Positions 1 through 5,628 of a DNA stretch of 5,637 nt are shown piece after piece. The translations under genes were made by a program, and so were the position numbers. The stretch's first letter is position 1; each line of letters starts with the position of its first letter. Under the pieces are notes generated by a model that did not search any database, was not told where the DNA came from, and saw only the letters and a program-made list of their open reading frames with translations. The DNA is from Chloroflexota bacterium (GTDB taxonomy: Bacteria > Chloroflexota > Ktedonobacteria > Ktedonobacterales > Ktedonobacteraceae): contig VBHI01000375.1 in NCBI GenBank assembly GCA_005881495.1, forward strand, positions 1 through 5,637, given 5' to 3'.

Positions 1-206
1 AGGGACATGAACTGGTGGAGCAGGTGTTGGCGGAGCACAGTGTAGGAGGTGGAGCAGTATTGTTTACTACGCATCAGCTTGAGCGAGCACTGCAACTGGC
101 TGATCATCTCGTTATGCTGAGCAAGGGGCGTATTGTTGTGCAAGAGAAAACGGCGGGCCTGGAACTGGATAAGATGAGGCAGGAATATCAAGAGGTGTTA
201 CGATGA
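1..206 (+). CDS. ccmA: Heme exporter ABC ATPase CcmA, C-terminal end (5' partial)
   Basis: This is the last 67 residues of an ABC-transporter ATPase; the reading frame enters at base 3 and the start lies outside the window. The visible part begins GHELVEQVL, which matches the helix just after the D-loop, and then has the switch-histidine strand (AVLFTTHQ) followed by ERALQLADHLVMLSKGRIV, the usual end of an ABC nucleotide-binding domain. The family assignment comes mainly from context: its stop codon overlaps the start of ccmB by ATGA (203-206), and ccmC and ccmD follow. CcmA and CcmB form a complex that uses ATP hydrolysis to release holo-CcmE from CcmC during cytochrome c maturation. The Walker A, signature and Walker B motifs are not in view, so from sequence alone it could be another ABC ATPase. 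Confidence 0.85.
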   Translation, partial: GHELVEQVLAEHSVGGGAVLFTTHQLERALQLADHLVMLSKGRIVVQEKTAGLELDKMRQEYQEVLR

Positions 207-868
207 TGTTTCTTGAGCAAGTAATCGCCATCCTTTGGAAGGATATACGCTATGAGCTGCGCAGCAAGCAGATGTGGATGGGAATGGGTTTGTTCGCCCT
301 GCTTGTGCTGGTCGTTTTCAATTTCGCCTTTGACCTGCGCGTAGACAACAAAGCCGCTGTGGCTCCTGGTGCGCTGTGGGTAGCTTTTGTTTTTGCCAGT
401 ATGCTGGGACTTGGGCGCACGATAGCTGCCGAACGGGAAAAAGGCTCGATGGATCGTTTGCTGCTCTGCCCGGTGGACCGCAAAGCGATCTACCTTGCGA
501 AACTGCTGGGGAATATGCTATTTATCGGAGTAGTAGAAATTGTTGCCTTGCCCATTTTCGCGGTTCTGTTCAATGTCCCGTTGTTTTTCGGAACGCTGCT
601 GCCAATTGTATTGCTAGGGACGCTAGGTATCGCGGCTGTTGGCACCTTGTTCTCGGCGATGGCAGCCGCGACCAGGGCGCGCGAGCTGTTGTTACCAATC
701 CTGGTCTTTCCATTGATTGTGCCCGTAGTGATCGCGGCGGTGCGCGCGACGGGTACATTGCTGGTACCGGTGGCGAATGAACCACCGTGGCTGGGCCTGA
801 TAGTGGCTTTTGATGTGATTTTTCTGAGCGCCTCCATGCTCACTTTTGAATATGTTGTTGAAGAGTAA
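203..868 (+). CDS. ccmB: Heme exporter membrane subunit CcmB
   Basis: The 221-residue product has the usual length of CcmB. About six hydrophobic segments can be seen (near residues 26-45, 56-76, 100-124, 129-155, 161-182 and 197-217). Family-typical stretches are the cytoplasmic loop AAEREKGSMDRLLLCPVDR (about 75-93), followed by KAIYLAKLLGN, and TRARELLLPILVFPLIVPVVIAAV (157-180). CcmB is the permease partner of the CcmA ATPase in the CcmABCD complex of the cytoplasmic membrane. The start ATG at 203 overlaps the ccmA stop as ATGA, which implies translational coupling; a second ATG at 206 is equally possible. The TAA stop lies inside the first bases of the 70-bp tandem repeat. Nothing looks broken. 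Confidence 0.93.
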   Translation: MMFLEQVIAILWKDIRYELRSKQMWMGMGLFALLVLVVFNFAFDLRVDNKAAVAPGALWVAFVFASMLGLGRTIAAEREKGSMDRLLLCPVDRKAIYLAKLLGNMLFIGVVEIVALPIFAVLFNVPLFFGTLLPIVLLGTLGIAAVGTLFSAMAAATRARELLLPILVFPLIVPVVIAAVRATGTLLVPVANEPPWLGLIVAFDVIFLSASMLTFEYVVEE

Positions 869-880
869 CCAGATCTTAGA

Positions 881-926
881 CATTCTGCAACGACGCTACC
901 GCGTCTACCTGACGGTCAGCAGAATG
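881..926 (+). promoter_or_regulatory. Structured leader element, copy 1 (stem-loop)
   Basis: The closing stem P1 is 8 perfect base pairs, CATTCTGC (881-888) with GCAGAATG (919-926). Inside it sits a second stem, GACGC (892-896) with GCGTC (901-905), closed by a 4-base loop. A small third pairing, TGA (910-912) with TCA (916-918), is possible. The sequence AAAGGAATG follows directly. Arm symmetry, the nested stem and the recurrence of the fold before ccmD suggest a structured RNA within the ccm transcript rather than chance. No U-run follows, so it is not an ordinary intrinsic terminator. The function is unknown; a cis-acting translational or mRNA-stability element is inferred. Confidence 0.65.
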
Positions 927-950
927 AAAGGAATGTAACCAGATCTTAGA

Positions 951-996
951 CATTCTGCAACGACGCTACCGCGTCTACCTGACGGTCAGCAGAATG
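951..996 (+). promoter_or_regulatory. Structured leader element, copy 2 (stem-loop), before ccmC
   Basis: This is an identical copy of the element 70 bases upstream. P1 is 951-958 with 989-996, and the inner stem is 962-966 with 971-975. It ends 30 bases before the ccmC start. Its terminal AAAGGAATG tract (997-1005) is followed by TAATC and then a separate AGGAG (1011-1015), the probable ribosome-binding site of ccmC. The ATG at 1003-1005 is followed at once by TAA, so it is not a usable start. Confidence 0.65.
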
Positions 997-1026
997 AAAG
1001 GAATGTAATCAGGAGTAAAAGATACG

Positions 1027-1776
1027 ATGGCTTTAGCCAAACAGGGTACAAATGTTGAGCGTCGAGATGCCCATGCGAAGGGGATTGCACAGGCGGAGCG
1101 CTTTCCTATAGTCTCGATGGTGTTGCTGGCACTGACGTTCGTAGGCATGATGATCTCGATCTGGATGATTTTCCTCTACGCGCCGACCGACGCAATTGAA
1201 GGTGATGCCCAGCGCATTTTTTACTTTCACTTGCCAACGGCCATTATCGGTATGCTCGCCTTTGGCATAGTGACTATTGGCGGGATCATGTACCTGTGGA
1301 AGAAGGAAGAACGGTGGGACTGGGCAGCTCGCGCCGCAGCCGAGTTGGGGGCAGTGTTCCTCACCTTCGCTTTGATCACCGGCTCCATCTGGGGACGGAC
1401 GACGTGGGGGACGTGGTGGACGTGGGACGCGCGGCTGACCACGACCCTGATTCTCTGGTTTATCTATATTGGATATCTGATGTTACGCAGCTATATGGGA
1501 CGCACTGCGGCCAGCGCCCGCGCGGGCGCGGTGCTGGCGATCATCGGCATTATTGATGTGCCGATCATTTACGAGTCGGTCAACTGGTGGCGCACACTGC
1601 ATCCCCAGCAGGTGCTACCCATTGGCTCTTCGCCGCAGCTGCCGCCGGAGATGCTGTACACGTTGTTGGTTTCGTTTGTTACCCTGACGTTGCTCTTCAG
1701 CTTCCTGATGGTGCAACTCTATCAACTGGAGAAGATGCAAACACTCGCCCAGCGCCTGCGCGCCAGCGTCGAATAA
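1027..1776 (+). CDS. ccmC: Heme-handling membrane protein CcmC
   Basis: The 249-residue product is close to the length of E. coli CcmC. It shows the WWD domain WGTWWTWDARLT (residues 127-138), which binds heme at the outer face of the membrane. It also has two histidines in the contexts expected for the axial heme ligands, H68 in IFYFHLP and H192 in WRTLHPQQ. Six membrane segments can be read (about 27-50, 69-90, 106-123, 138-154, 163-183 and 208-232). In System I, CcmC loads heme onto the chaperone CcmE. The shorter length and the single WWD region with these flanks separate it from CcmF and CcsA. The ATG at 1027 is preceded by AGGAG at 1011-1015, an 11-base spacer that is somewhat long. Two copies of a structured repeat lie directly upstream. 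Confidence 0.95.
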   Translation: MALAKQGTNVERRDAHAKGIAQAERFPIVSMVLLALTFVGMMISIWMIFLYAPTDAIEGDAQRIFYFHLPTAIIGMLAFGIVTIGGIMYLWKKEERWDWAARAAAELGAVFLTFALITGSIWGRTTWGTWWTWDARLTTTLILWFIYIGYLMLRSYMGRTAASARAGAVLAIIGIIDVPIIYESVNWWRTLHPQQVLPIGSSPQLPPEMLYTLLVSFVTLTLLFSFLMVQLYQLEKMQTLAQRLRASVE

Positions 1777-1803
1777 AAGCAAAGGATGAAGTACCTAGAA
1801 AGC

Positions 1804-1857
1804 CATCCCTGCAACTCCGCTCTCTTGTAGCGCTTCTACTTTCAGTCAGCAGGGATG
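1804..1857 (+). promoter_or_regulatory. Structured leader element, diverged copy 3, before ccmD
   Basis: The closing stem is 9 perfect base pairs, CATCCCTGC (1804-1812) with GCAGGGATG (1849-1857). Compared with copies 1 and 2, one T-A pair has become C-G and one C-G pair has been added, each time on both arms. AAC after the 5' arm, GTCA before the 3' arm, and the 3' flank ATGAAAGGAA are kept. The inner stem is probably CGCT (1818-1821) with AGCG (1829-1832); GTAG (1827-1830) with CTAC (1836-1839) is an alternative. The bases just after the stem (AAGGAAG, 1859-1865) form the ccmD ribosome-binding site, 5 bases from its ATG. The fold therefore sits where it could affect ccmD translation, although that role is inferred. 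Confidence 0.65.
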
Positions 1858-1870
1858 AAAGGAAGTAATT

Positions 1871-2026
1871 ATGCAAGGAATTACCTATCTTGTCGCGGCC
1901 TACGCCATCGTCTGGGTCGGCCTGTTAGCCTACCTGGGGGTAGTGATGCTGCGCATACGCGGTGTGCGCACCGAACTTGCCGCTGTTAAAGAACTTGTAC
2001 GAGAGCAGCAGGAAAAAAATTCATGA
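1871..2026 (+). CDS. ccmD: Small CcmD-like heme exporter accessory protein (51 aa)
   Basis: A 51-residue reading frame starts at ATG 1871 behind a good AAGGAAG site and ends in the TGA at 2024-2026. The product has a short N-terminus, one membrane helix (about residues 5-27, with the AYAIVWVGLLAYLGVV pattern typical of CcmD/CycX) and a charged cytoplasmic tail (RIRGVRTELAAVKELVREQQEKNS). CcmD is a small component of the CcmABC complex that helps release holo-CcmE. Size, topology, the aromatic pattern of the helix and the place right after ccmC all fit. Its stop overlaps the next start by ATGA at 2023-2026. CcmD sequences are weakly conserved, so the call rests as much on position as on sequence. 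Confidence 0.85.
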   Translation: MQGITYLVAAYAIVWVGLLAYLGVVMLRIRGVRTELAAVKELVREQQEKNS

Positions 2027-2496
2027 CGCCCAAAGAAGACACAGAGAACAACATTGCCATGAAGAAAAACAGCGGCGCTTTGAAAGAGGGAAGATCAATC
2101 TCGCTGCATATCGCTGTGCTGGCGTTAGGGGACATGCTAGCCTTTCTCGCCTTTGCGGCTATTGGGCGCGGCAGCCATGGCGAGGAGACGGGGCTGGCAG
2201 CTATCCCGCAGGTGATATTGACGGCGGCGCCATTCGCTATCGCCTGGTTTATTGTGGCTCCTTTTGTTGGGGTGTATCGCAGGGAGCTGATGGCAGATCC
2301 GCGGAAGATGGCGGCGAGAACGCTTTTAGGGTGGGTACTCTCGTGGCCGGTGGCGATGGCGTTGCGCGGCATTTTTGTGGATCACGCTGTGCCGCCCTGG
2401 ACCTTTGCGGTTATTGCGCTGGTTGTCAACGCGGCATTTTTGTTGATCTGGCGTTGGCCGTATGCGCTGATTAATAGCTTGAGGAAGCGCAGATAA
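2023..2496 (+). CDS. DUF3054-like small integral membrane protein
   Basis: The 157-residue product has a hydrophilic N-terminus and four likely membrane helices (about 27-48, 62-84, 99-117 and 124-147), ending in the basic tail RKRR. The pattern ALGDMLAFLAFAAIGRGSHGE (34-54), then a PFAIAW...PFVGVYR helix, then a P-W-F-A-V-I-A-L-V helix ending WRWPYALI, resembles the DUF3054 family as I know it; no function is established for that family. The start at 2023 overlaps the ccmD stop by ATGA and has AGGA at 2010-2013. A second in-frame ATG at 2059 would give a shorter N-terminus. It lies where ccmE often follows ccmD, but it lacks the single-anchor, periplasmic heme-histidine plan of CcmE, so it is not a CcmE. 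A link to heme handling is only suggested by the coupling. Confidence 0.75.
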   Translation: MTPKEDTENNIAMKKNSGALKEGRSISLHIAVLALGDMLAFLAFAAIGRGSHGEETGLAAIPQVILTAAPFAIAWFIVAPFVGVYRRELMADPRKMAARTLLGWVLSWPVAMALRGIFVDHAVPPWTFAVIALVVNAAFLLIWRWPYALINSLRKRR

Positions 2497-2510
2497 GTGG
2501 GGAGTTTCCG

Positions 2511-2557
2511 CCATTTTGCTCACCTAAAGTATTTTGATTATCACCGGTGGCAAAAGG
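2511..2557 (+). other. Imperfect inverted repeat in the gap after the ccm cluster
   Basis: The arms CCATTTTGCTCACC (2511-2524) and GGTGGCAAAAGG (2546-2557) can form 12 pairs, with single-base bulges at A2513 and T2520 and a 21-base AT-rich loop. The CACCGGTG palindrome (2542-2549) overlaps the 3' arm. No U-run follows, so this is not a standard intrinsic terminator. It could be an mRNA 3'-end stabiliser for the ccm transcript or an operator near a promoter for the next set of genes. I see no convincing -35/-10 pair. The rest of the gap, 2497-2606, holds only the ribosome-binding site of the next gene. Confidence 0.35.
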
Positions 2558-2594
2558 GTTGAAGGCGAAGAGCAGGGCGTTTGTCTTTACATGT

Positions 2595-2600
2595 GGAGGA
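2595..2600 (+). promoter_or_regulatory. Ribosome-binding site deciding the coiled-coil gene start
   Basis: GGAGGA lies 6 bases before the ATG at 2607, an almost ideal Shine-Dalgarno site. It favours this start over the in-frame GTG at 2547, which has no purine-rich site in front of it and would add 20 residues of non-coiled sequence. Confidence 0.85.
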
Positions 2601-2606
2601 AAATGT

Positions 2607-3704
2607 ATGGCTCATCAGAAGGATCGTTCTCAAGAAGAGGAACAGGCCAAAGAAGACAGGGAGCTTGAGAAAAAGCTGCGCAAGCGTGAAAGTCGCCTGG
2701 AAGAGAGGTTGCAGGAAGCACAAGAGAGGCGGGCGAAGGCGCTGGAGCGTCTCAAACGGGCCGAGGCGCGCTTACAAAAACGCACCGCTCGTATAGAGCT
2801 CCTGGAAGGGCGTATAGCGATGGTGCGCTGGCAACAGGCTGAACTGGCGGCTCTTACAGAACCAGCTCCGGAGGAGAAAGGCGGTGAGTTAACACAAGAG
2901 GGGATCATTGTTGCTCTTGTTGAGCCTGCCGAACTGGCCAGGGAAGCTCGCGCAGTGGCAGAAGCTGCTGAAGAGGCCGCGTGGCTGGCTGCTGTGCGTG
3001 CGGTAGAAGTCTCCTCTCGCCTGGAGCAATTCGAGGAAGAGCAGGCAAGCGCCATAGCGCAGGAGGCCGAACGCGCTGCGCGCGAGGCCGAGGAGGTCGA
3101 ACAACTGGTGCAGGAAGTTGCGGAGATCGAGGAGGAAGAAGAGGTAGTGGCGGCGGTCGCGGCCATGATGATCGCGGATGTTGCGGCAGCCGCGGCGGCC
3201 GAGGCAGAGGCGATGGCGGAGGCCAGCAGCGCGCGCACACATGAGGCGCGTTATGCTGCTTTGCAGGCAGACCAGGTACTGGAAGAAGTGCGTACGGCCA
3301 TCGCCAGCGGAGCCTTAAGCGGAGAGGATGCAAGAACTACGCTGCAGAACGCGGAGCGAGAGGCCACGCGCGCACACGCGCGGCTGGCAGATGCCGAAGC
3401 CGCGGAAGAGCAGGCTCTCAATGCAGCCATGAACGCTGAGGCAGAAGCAGAGGTCGCTGAGGGCATGGCCTTTGCCACCAGCGACCTGGTTGAACAGAGT
3501 ATCGAAGATGCGCAAGGATTGACTGAGCCAACAGAGTCAATAGAACAAGCAGCCTCCGCGCAACCTCTGGTCGATAATGCTGAAGCTCACGCTCATGAGA
3601 CGCTGCCGGAAGAAGAGGGAGTGCAGGAAAAGCAGGGAGAAGGCGGTGAGATGCAAGACGATACCGGGGAGCTGCCCGTTGTCCATGGGCAGGAGCAGGT
3701 GTGA
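2607..3704 (+). CDS. Ala/Glu-rich coiled-coil protein, function unknown
   Basis: The product is 365 residues from the ATG at 2607. Three parts can be seen. Residues 1-80 are a highly charged helix rich in K, R, E and Q with leucines at coiled-coil spacing (for example LEKKLRKRESRLEERLQ and RAEARLQKRTARIELLEGRI). Residues from about 95 to 300 are Ala/Glu-rich helical sequence with alanine-dominated cores, broken near 255-265 by a short non-helical piece (ASGALSGEDA). The last 60 or so residues are acidic, low in hydrophobics and probably disordered. There is no signal peptide, membrane segment or catalytic motif, so a cytoplasmic structural or scaffold role is possible but unproven. Coiled-coil composition produces false similarity to myosin- and SMC-like proteins, and I do not assign a family. 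It overlaps the next gene by GTGA. Confidence 0.85.
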   Translation: MAHQKDRSQEEEQAKEDRELEKKLRKRESRLEERLQEAQERRAKALERLKRAEARLQKRTARIELLEGRIAMVRWQQAELAALTEPAPEEKGGELTQEGIIVALVEPAELAREARAVAEAAEEAAWLAAVRAVEVSSRLEQFEEEQASAIAQEAERAAREAEEVEQLVQEVAEIEEEEEVVAAVAAMMIADVAAAAAAEAEAMAEASSARTHEARYAALQADQVLEEVRTAIASGALSGEDARTTLQNAEREATRAHARLADAEAAEEQALNAAMNAEAEAEVAEGMAFATSDLVEQSIEDAQGLTEPTESIEQAASAQPLVDNAEAHAHETLPEEEGVQEKQGEGGEMQDDTGELPVVHGQEQV

Positions 3705-4858
3705 TCATTACCTGTGTGCACGATAACGGCGAGAGCTGTCGGCTCTTATTTGCGGGGCACACAGGCAGCGCGGCGGGGCCGGATGTGCTGGACGCCGTCA
3801 TACATTTTCCCCGGCAAGAGATGCAATGTGTTGGGGCCATAGAATTCCATGTGCGCGCCAGTGACTGGTATCATCACCACCATCAAAGCGATGCTCGCTA
3901 TAATAACGTGATCCTGCACGTGGTGCTGGTCTGTGATGAGCCGTCGCACGCGGTGCGCCAGGATGGAAAAACTATTCCCATGTGCTCGCTTAATGACCTT
4001 GTGTCGCCGCGTAAAAGCTATCTCAGAACGGAATGGCCGTGCCAGCAGGTAATGCGTCAATTGGGGGAGAAAGAACGCAGTCGATTGTTGAGACAGGCCG
4101 GCCTGCTGCGCTTTGAGCAGAAAGCACACGCGTTTGTGGAACTCCTACACACTGGTTATCCCCAAGGCCCATTTAGCGCCTATGATGTCTGCTTGATTAC
4201 GGCACTGGCCGAAGGATTGGGTTATGGTCGCGACCGTGTCTTTTTTCGAGCGGCCGGGCAGTACCTGCTCGGCCTGGAGAGTGGGATGCCGGAGCCATTG
4301 GGGCACACTGTCGATCCTCCACCGCTGGATAGAGGTCGTTTGCAAGTGCTGAGGAGGCTGGTTGAGCAGTGGCGCGTACTGGGCGCGTGGCAAACGCTGA
4401 GGAAGATCGTAAGTGTGACAGCCGCTCAAGCCGCTCAGCAGGCTATTGCAGCGACTGGTGCTGGGGAAGGTGATGCGTTGCCAGGGGCAAAATATGTTTT
4501 TCTGGAAGAGAAGAAGCGTACCCTGGAATACCTACATCGCTTACAGGAGCTGCGCGACGTATTTCAGGGGTTGGGAACGGCAAGGGCGGATATACTGATC
4601 TGTAACGTCGTACTGCCCTTTGCGGTGGCCGTTGCGCTGATAGAGCACGATACTGCGCTTGCAGGACAGGCCGAGGCGCTCTATACCGGGTATCCAGGGC
4701 TTTCATCAAACAGGATTACACGGGCGATGTGCAAGCAGTTGCAATTGACGCGGGAACCAAAGGGCGCCTGTGAGCAACAGGGGCTGCACTATATTTACCA
4801 GCAAACGTGCCAGGAGAAACGGTGTGAGGTGTGCATAATGGGGGAGAGAGCACTATGA
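3701..4858 (+). CDS. DUF2851 family protein
   Basis: The 385-residue product carries the hallmark DUF2851 N-terminal block: AGPDVLDAVI (25-34), GAIEFHVRASDWYHHHHQSD (45-64) and RYNNVILHVV (66-75). A second conserved-looking block is EGLGYGRDRVFF (171-182). The C-terminus has KGACEQQGLHYIYQQTC...C..C, with cysteines 357, 370, 375 and 378 placed like a metal-binding site. The family has no established biochemical function that I know of. The acidic residues D28/D31 followed by E48-x-H50 resemble the spacing of a PD-(D/E)XK-type nuclease core, which is inference. The GTG start at 3701 overlaps the upstream stop (GTGA) and has AGGAG at 3691-3695. No other membrane or secretion signal is seen. Its start, coupled to the coiled-coil gene, and its end, coupled to rluB, suggest co-expression. 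Confidence 0.88.
   Translation: MIITCVHDNGESCRLLFAGHTGSAAGPDVLDAVIHFPRQEMQCVGAIEFHVRASDWYHHHHQSDARYNNVILHVVLVCDEPSHAVRQDGKTIPMCSLNDLVSPRKSYLRTEWPCQQVMRQLGEKERSRLLRQAGLLRFEQKAHAFVELLHTGYPQGPFSAYDVCLITALAEGLGYGRDRVFFRAAGQYLLGLESGMPEPLGHTVDPPPLDRGRLQVLRRLVEQWRVLGAWQTLRKIVSVTAAQAAQQAIAATGAGEGDALPGAKYVFLEEKKRTLEYLHRLQELRDVFQGLGTARADILICNVVLPFAVAVALIEHDTALAGQAEALYTGYPGLSSNRITRAMCKQLQLTREPKGACEQQGLHYIYQQTCQEKRCEVCIMGERAL
4841..4846 (+). promoter_or_regulatory. Ribosome-binding site deciding the rluB start
   Basis: GGGGAG lies 8 bases before the ATG at 4855, inside the end of the DUF2851 gene. It supports ATG 4855 over the in-frame GTG at 4831, which would add 8 residues (MHNGGEST) unlike the family and lacks a comparable site. 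Confidence 0.75.
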
Positions 4859-5628
4859 CACAAAAGACAGAGGGTGAACGAGAAGGTGAAAAGGGTGAGC
4901 GACTGGCACGTTTCCTGGCCCATGCAGGGATCGCCTCACGGCGTCATGCTGAGGAACTGATCGCAGGCGGGCGCGTGCAGGTCAACGGGGTAATCGTGAC
5001 TGCCCAGGGCACGCGGATTGACCTCGCACATGACACAGTGAGCGTCGATGGCAAAGCAGTGGTAGCGGCGAGCAAGCATGTTTACCTGTTGCTGAATAAA
5101 CCGGCGGGCTACGTCAGCACAGCCAGGGATCCCCAGGGGCGGCCAACGGTATTGGATCTGTTGCCTCCTGAGCTGCGGCGCCTGCGCGTCTATCCCGTGG
5201 GCCGGCTGGATATCGACACCAGCGGGCTGCTGTTACTGACCAATGACGGTGAATTTGCGCTGCGGCTCACGCATCCACGTTACGCAATGGAGAAGCAATA
5301 CCATGTTCTGGTACAGGGCTATCTAGAAGAGGCGGCATTGGAGGCGTTGCGCAAGGGGGTGGAGATAAGTGAGGACAATGGACAAATGCATAGGACGGCG
5401 CCCGCGCAGGTGGGACGATTACGGCGCGTGGGGGCAGATTGCTGGCTGGAGTTGAGGATTCATGAGGGGAGGAAACGCCAGGTGCGGCGAATGCTGGCCG
5501 CGATGGGGCACAGGGTGTTACAGTTGAAGCGGGTAGGCGTGGGACCGCTCAGGTTGGGGGATTTGGGGGAGGGGAAGTGGCGCTATTTGAGTGAGGAGGA
5601 GTTGGAGGGGTTGAGGGGAAATAAATGA
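4855..5628 (+). CDS. rluB: 23S rRNA pseudouridine synthase, RsuA/RluB family
   Basis: The 257-residue product starts with a charged leader (1-15), then an S4 RNA-binding domain (about 16-60, RLARFLAHAGIASRRHAEELIAGGRVQVNG). The catalytic domain follows, with LLLNKPAG (78-85), the signature GRLDIDTSGLLLLTNDGE (116-133) holding the catalytic aspartate D119, EKQYHV (146-151), and RIHEGRKRQVRRM (201-213). Enzymes of this family turn a specific uridine of rRNA into pseudouridine. RluB acts on 23S rRNA helix 89-93 region (position 2605 in E. coli). Length is close to the B. subtilis-type RluB. RsuA and RluE/RluF paralogues share the motifs, so the exact target is inferred; RluB is the usual form in Gram-positive-like genomes. 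All key residues are present. It overlaps DUF2851 upstream and a further start downstream, both by ATGA. Confidence 0.9.
   Translation: MTQKTEGEREGEKGERLARFLAHAGIASRRHAEELIAGGRVQVNGVIVTAQGTRIDLAHDTVSVDGKAVVAASKHVYLLLNKPAGYVSTARDPQGRPTVLDLLPPELRRLRVYPVGRLDIDTSGLLLLTNDGEFALRLTHPRYAMEKQYHVLVQGYLEEAALEALRKGVEISEDNGQMHRTAPAQVGRLRRVGADCWLELRIHEGRKRQVRRMLAAMGHRVLQLKRVGVGPLRLGDLGEGKWRYLSEEELEGLRGNK

Larger units (their letters stand above)
865..1004 (+). repeat. Perfect tandem duplication, 2 x 70 bp, between ccmB and ccmC
   Basis: Bases 865-934 and 935-1004 are identical over all 70 positions. The unit opens with GTAACCAG, and a near match, GTAATCAG, follows the second copy at 1005-1012. This direct repeat of 7 of 8 bases could have seeded the duplication by slippage or unequal recombination. 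The first copy contains the ccmB stop codon. Each unit carries one complete stem-loop and an AAAGGAATG tract. The lack of any difference between copies points to a recent event or to homogenisation. Confidence 0.97.

Noticed and set aside
376..780. Plus-strand reading frame of 134 codons inside ccmB
   Set aside because: Out of frame with a clear CcmB and with no recognisable features.
933..938. ATG-TAA start-stop in each 70-bp unit (933-938 and 1003-1008) as a regulatory minimal ORF
   Set aside because: The purine-rich AAAGGA touches the ATG with no spacer, so initiation there is unlikely, and the ATG is absent from copy 3.
865..1004. The direct repeat as a CRISPR array
   Set aside because: There are only two units, they abut without spacers, and a 70-bp unit is too long for a CRISPR repeat; no cas gene is in view.
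881..1004. The hairpins as intrinsic terminators or a T-box leader
   Set aside because: No U-run follows any copy, and no T-box bulge sequence or antiterminator pair can be seen.
1962..2474. Plus-strand reading frame of 170 codons over ccmD and the DUF3054 gene
   Set aside because: Its translation is Cys/Gly/Arg-rich without pattern, while the other frames give clear membrane proteins joined by ATGA.
2547..2606. Upstream GTG start for the coiled-coil gene
   Set aside because: It lacks a ribosome-binding site and would translate through the strong GGAGGA site that serves ATG 2607.
2630..3238. Long minus-strand reading frame of 202 codons, Ser/Ala-rich
   Set aside because: It is the complement of the Ala/Glu-rich coiled-coil gene; GC-rich repetitive codons keep the opposite strand open. 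It has no domain and the sense gene has a far better ribosome-binding site.
4831..4854. Upstream GTG start for rluB
   Set aside because: The ATG at 4855 has GGGGAG at proper spacing and the same ATGA overlap seen at neighbouring junctions.
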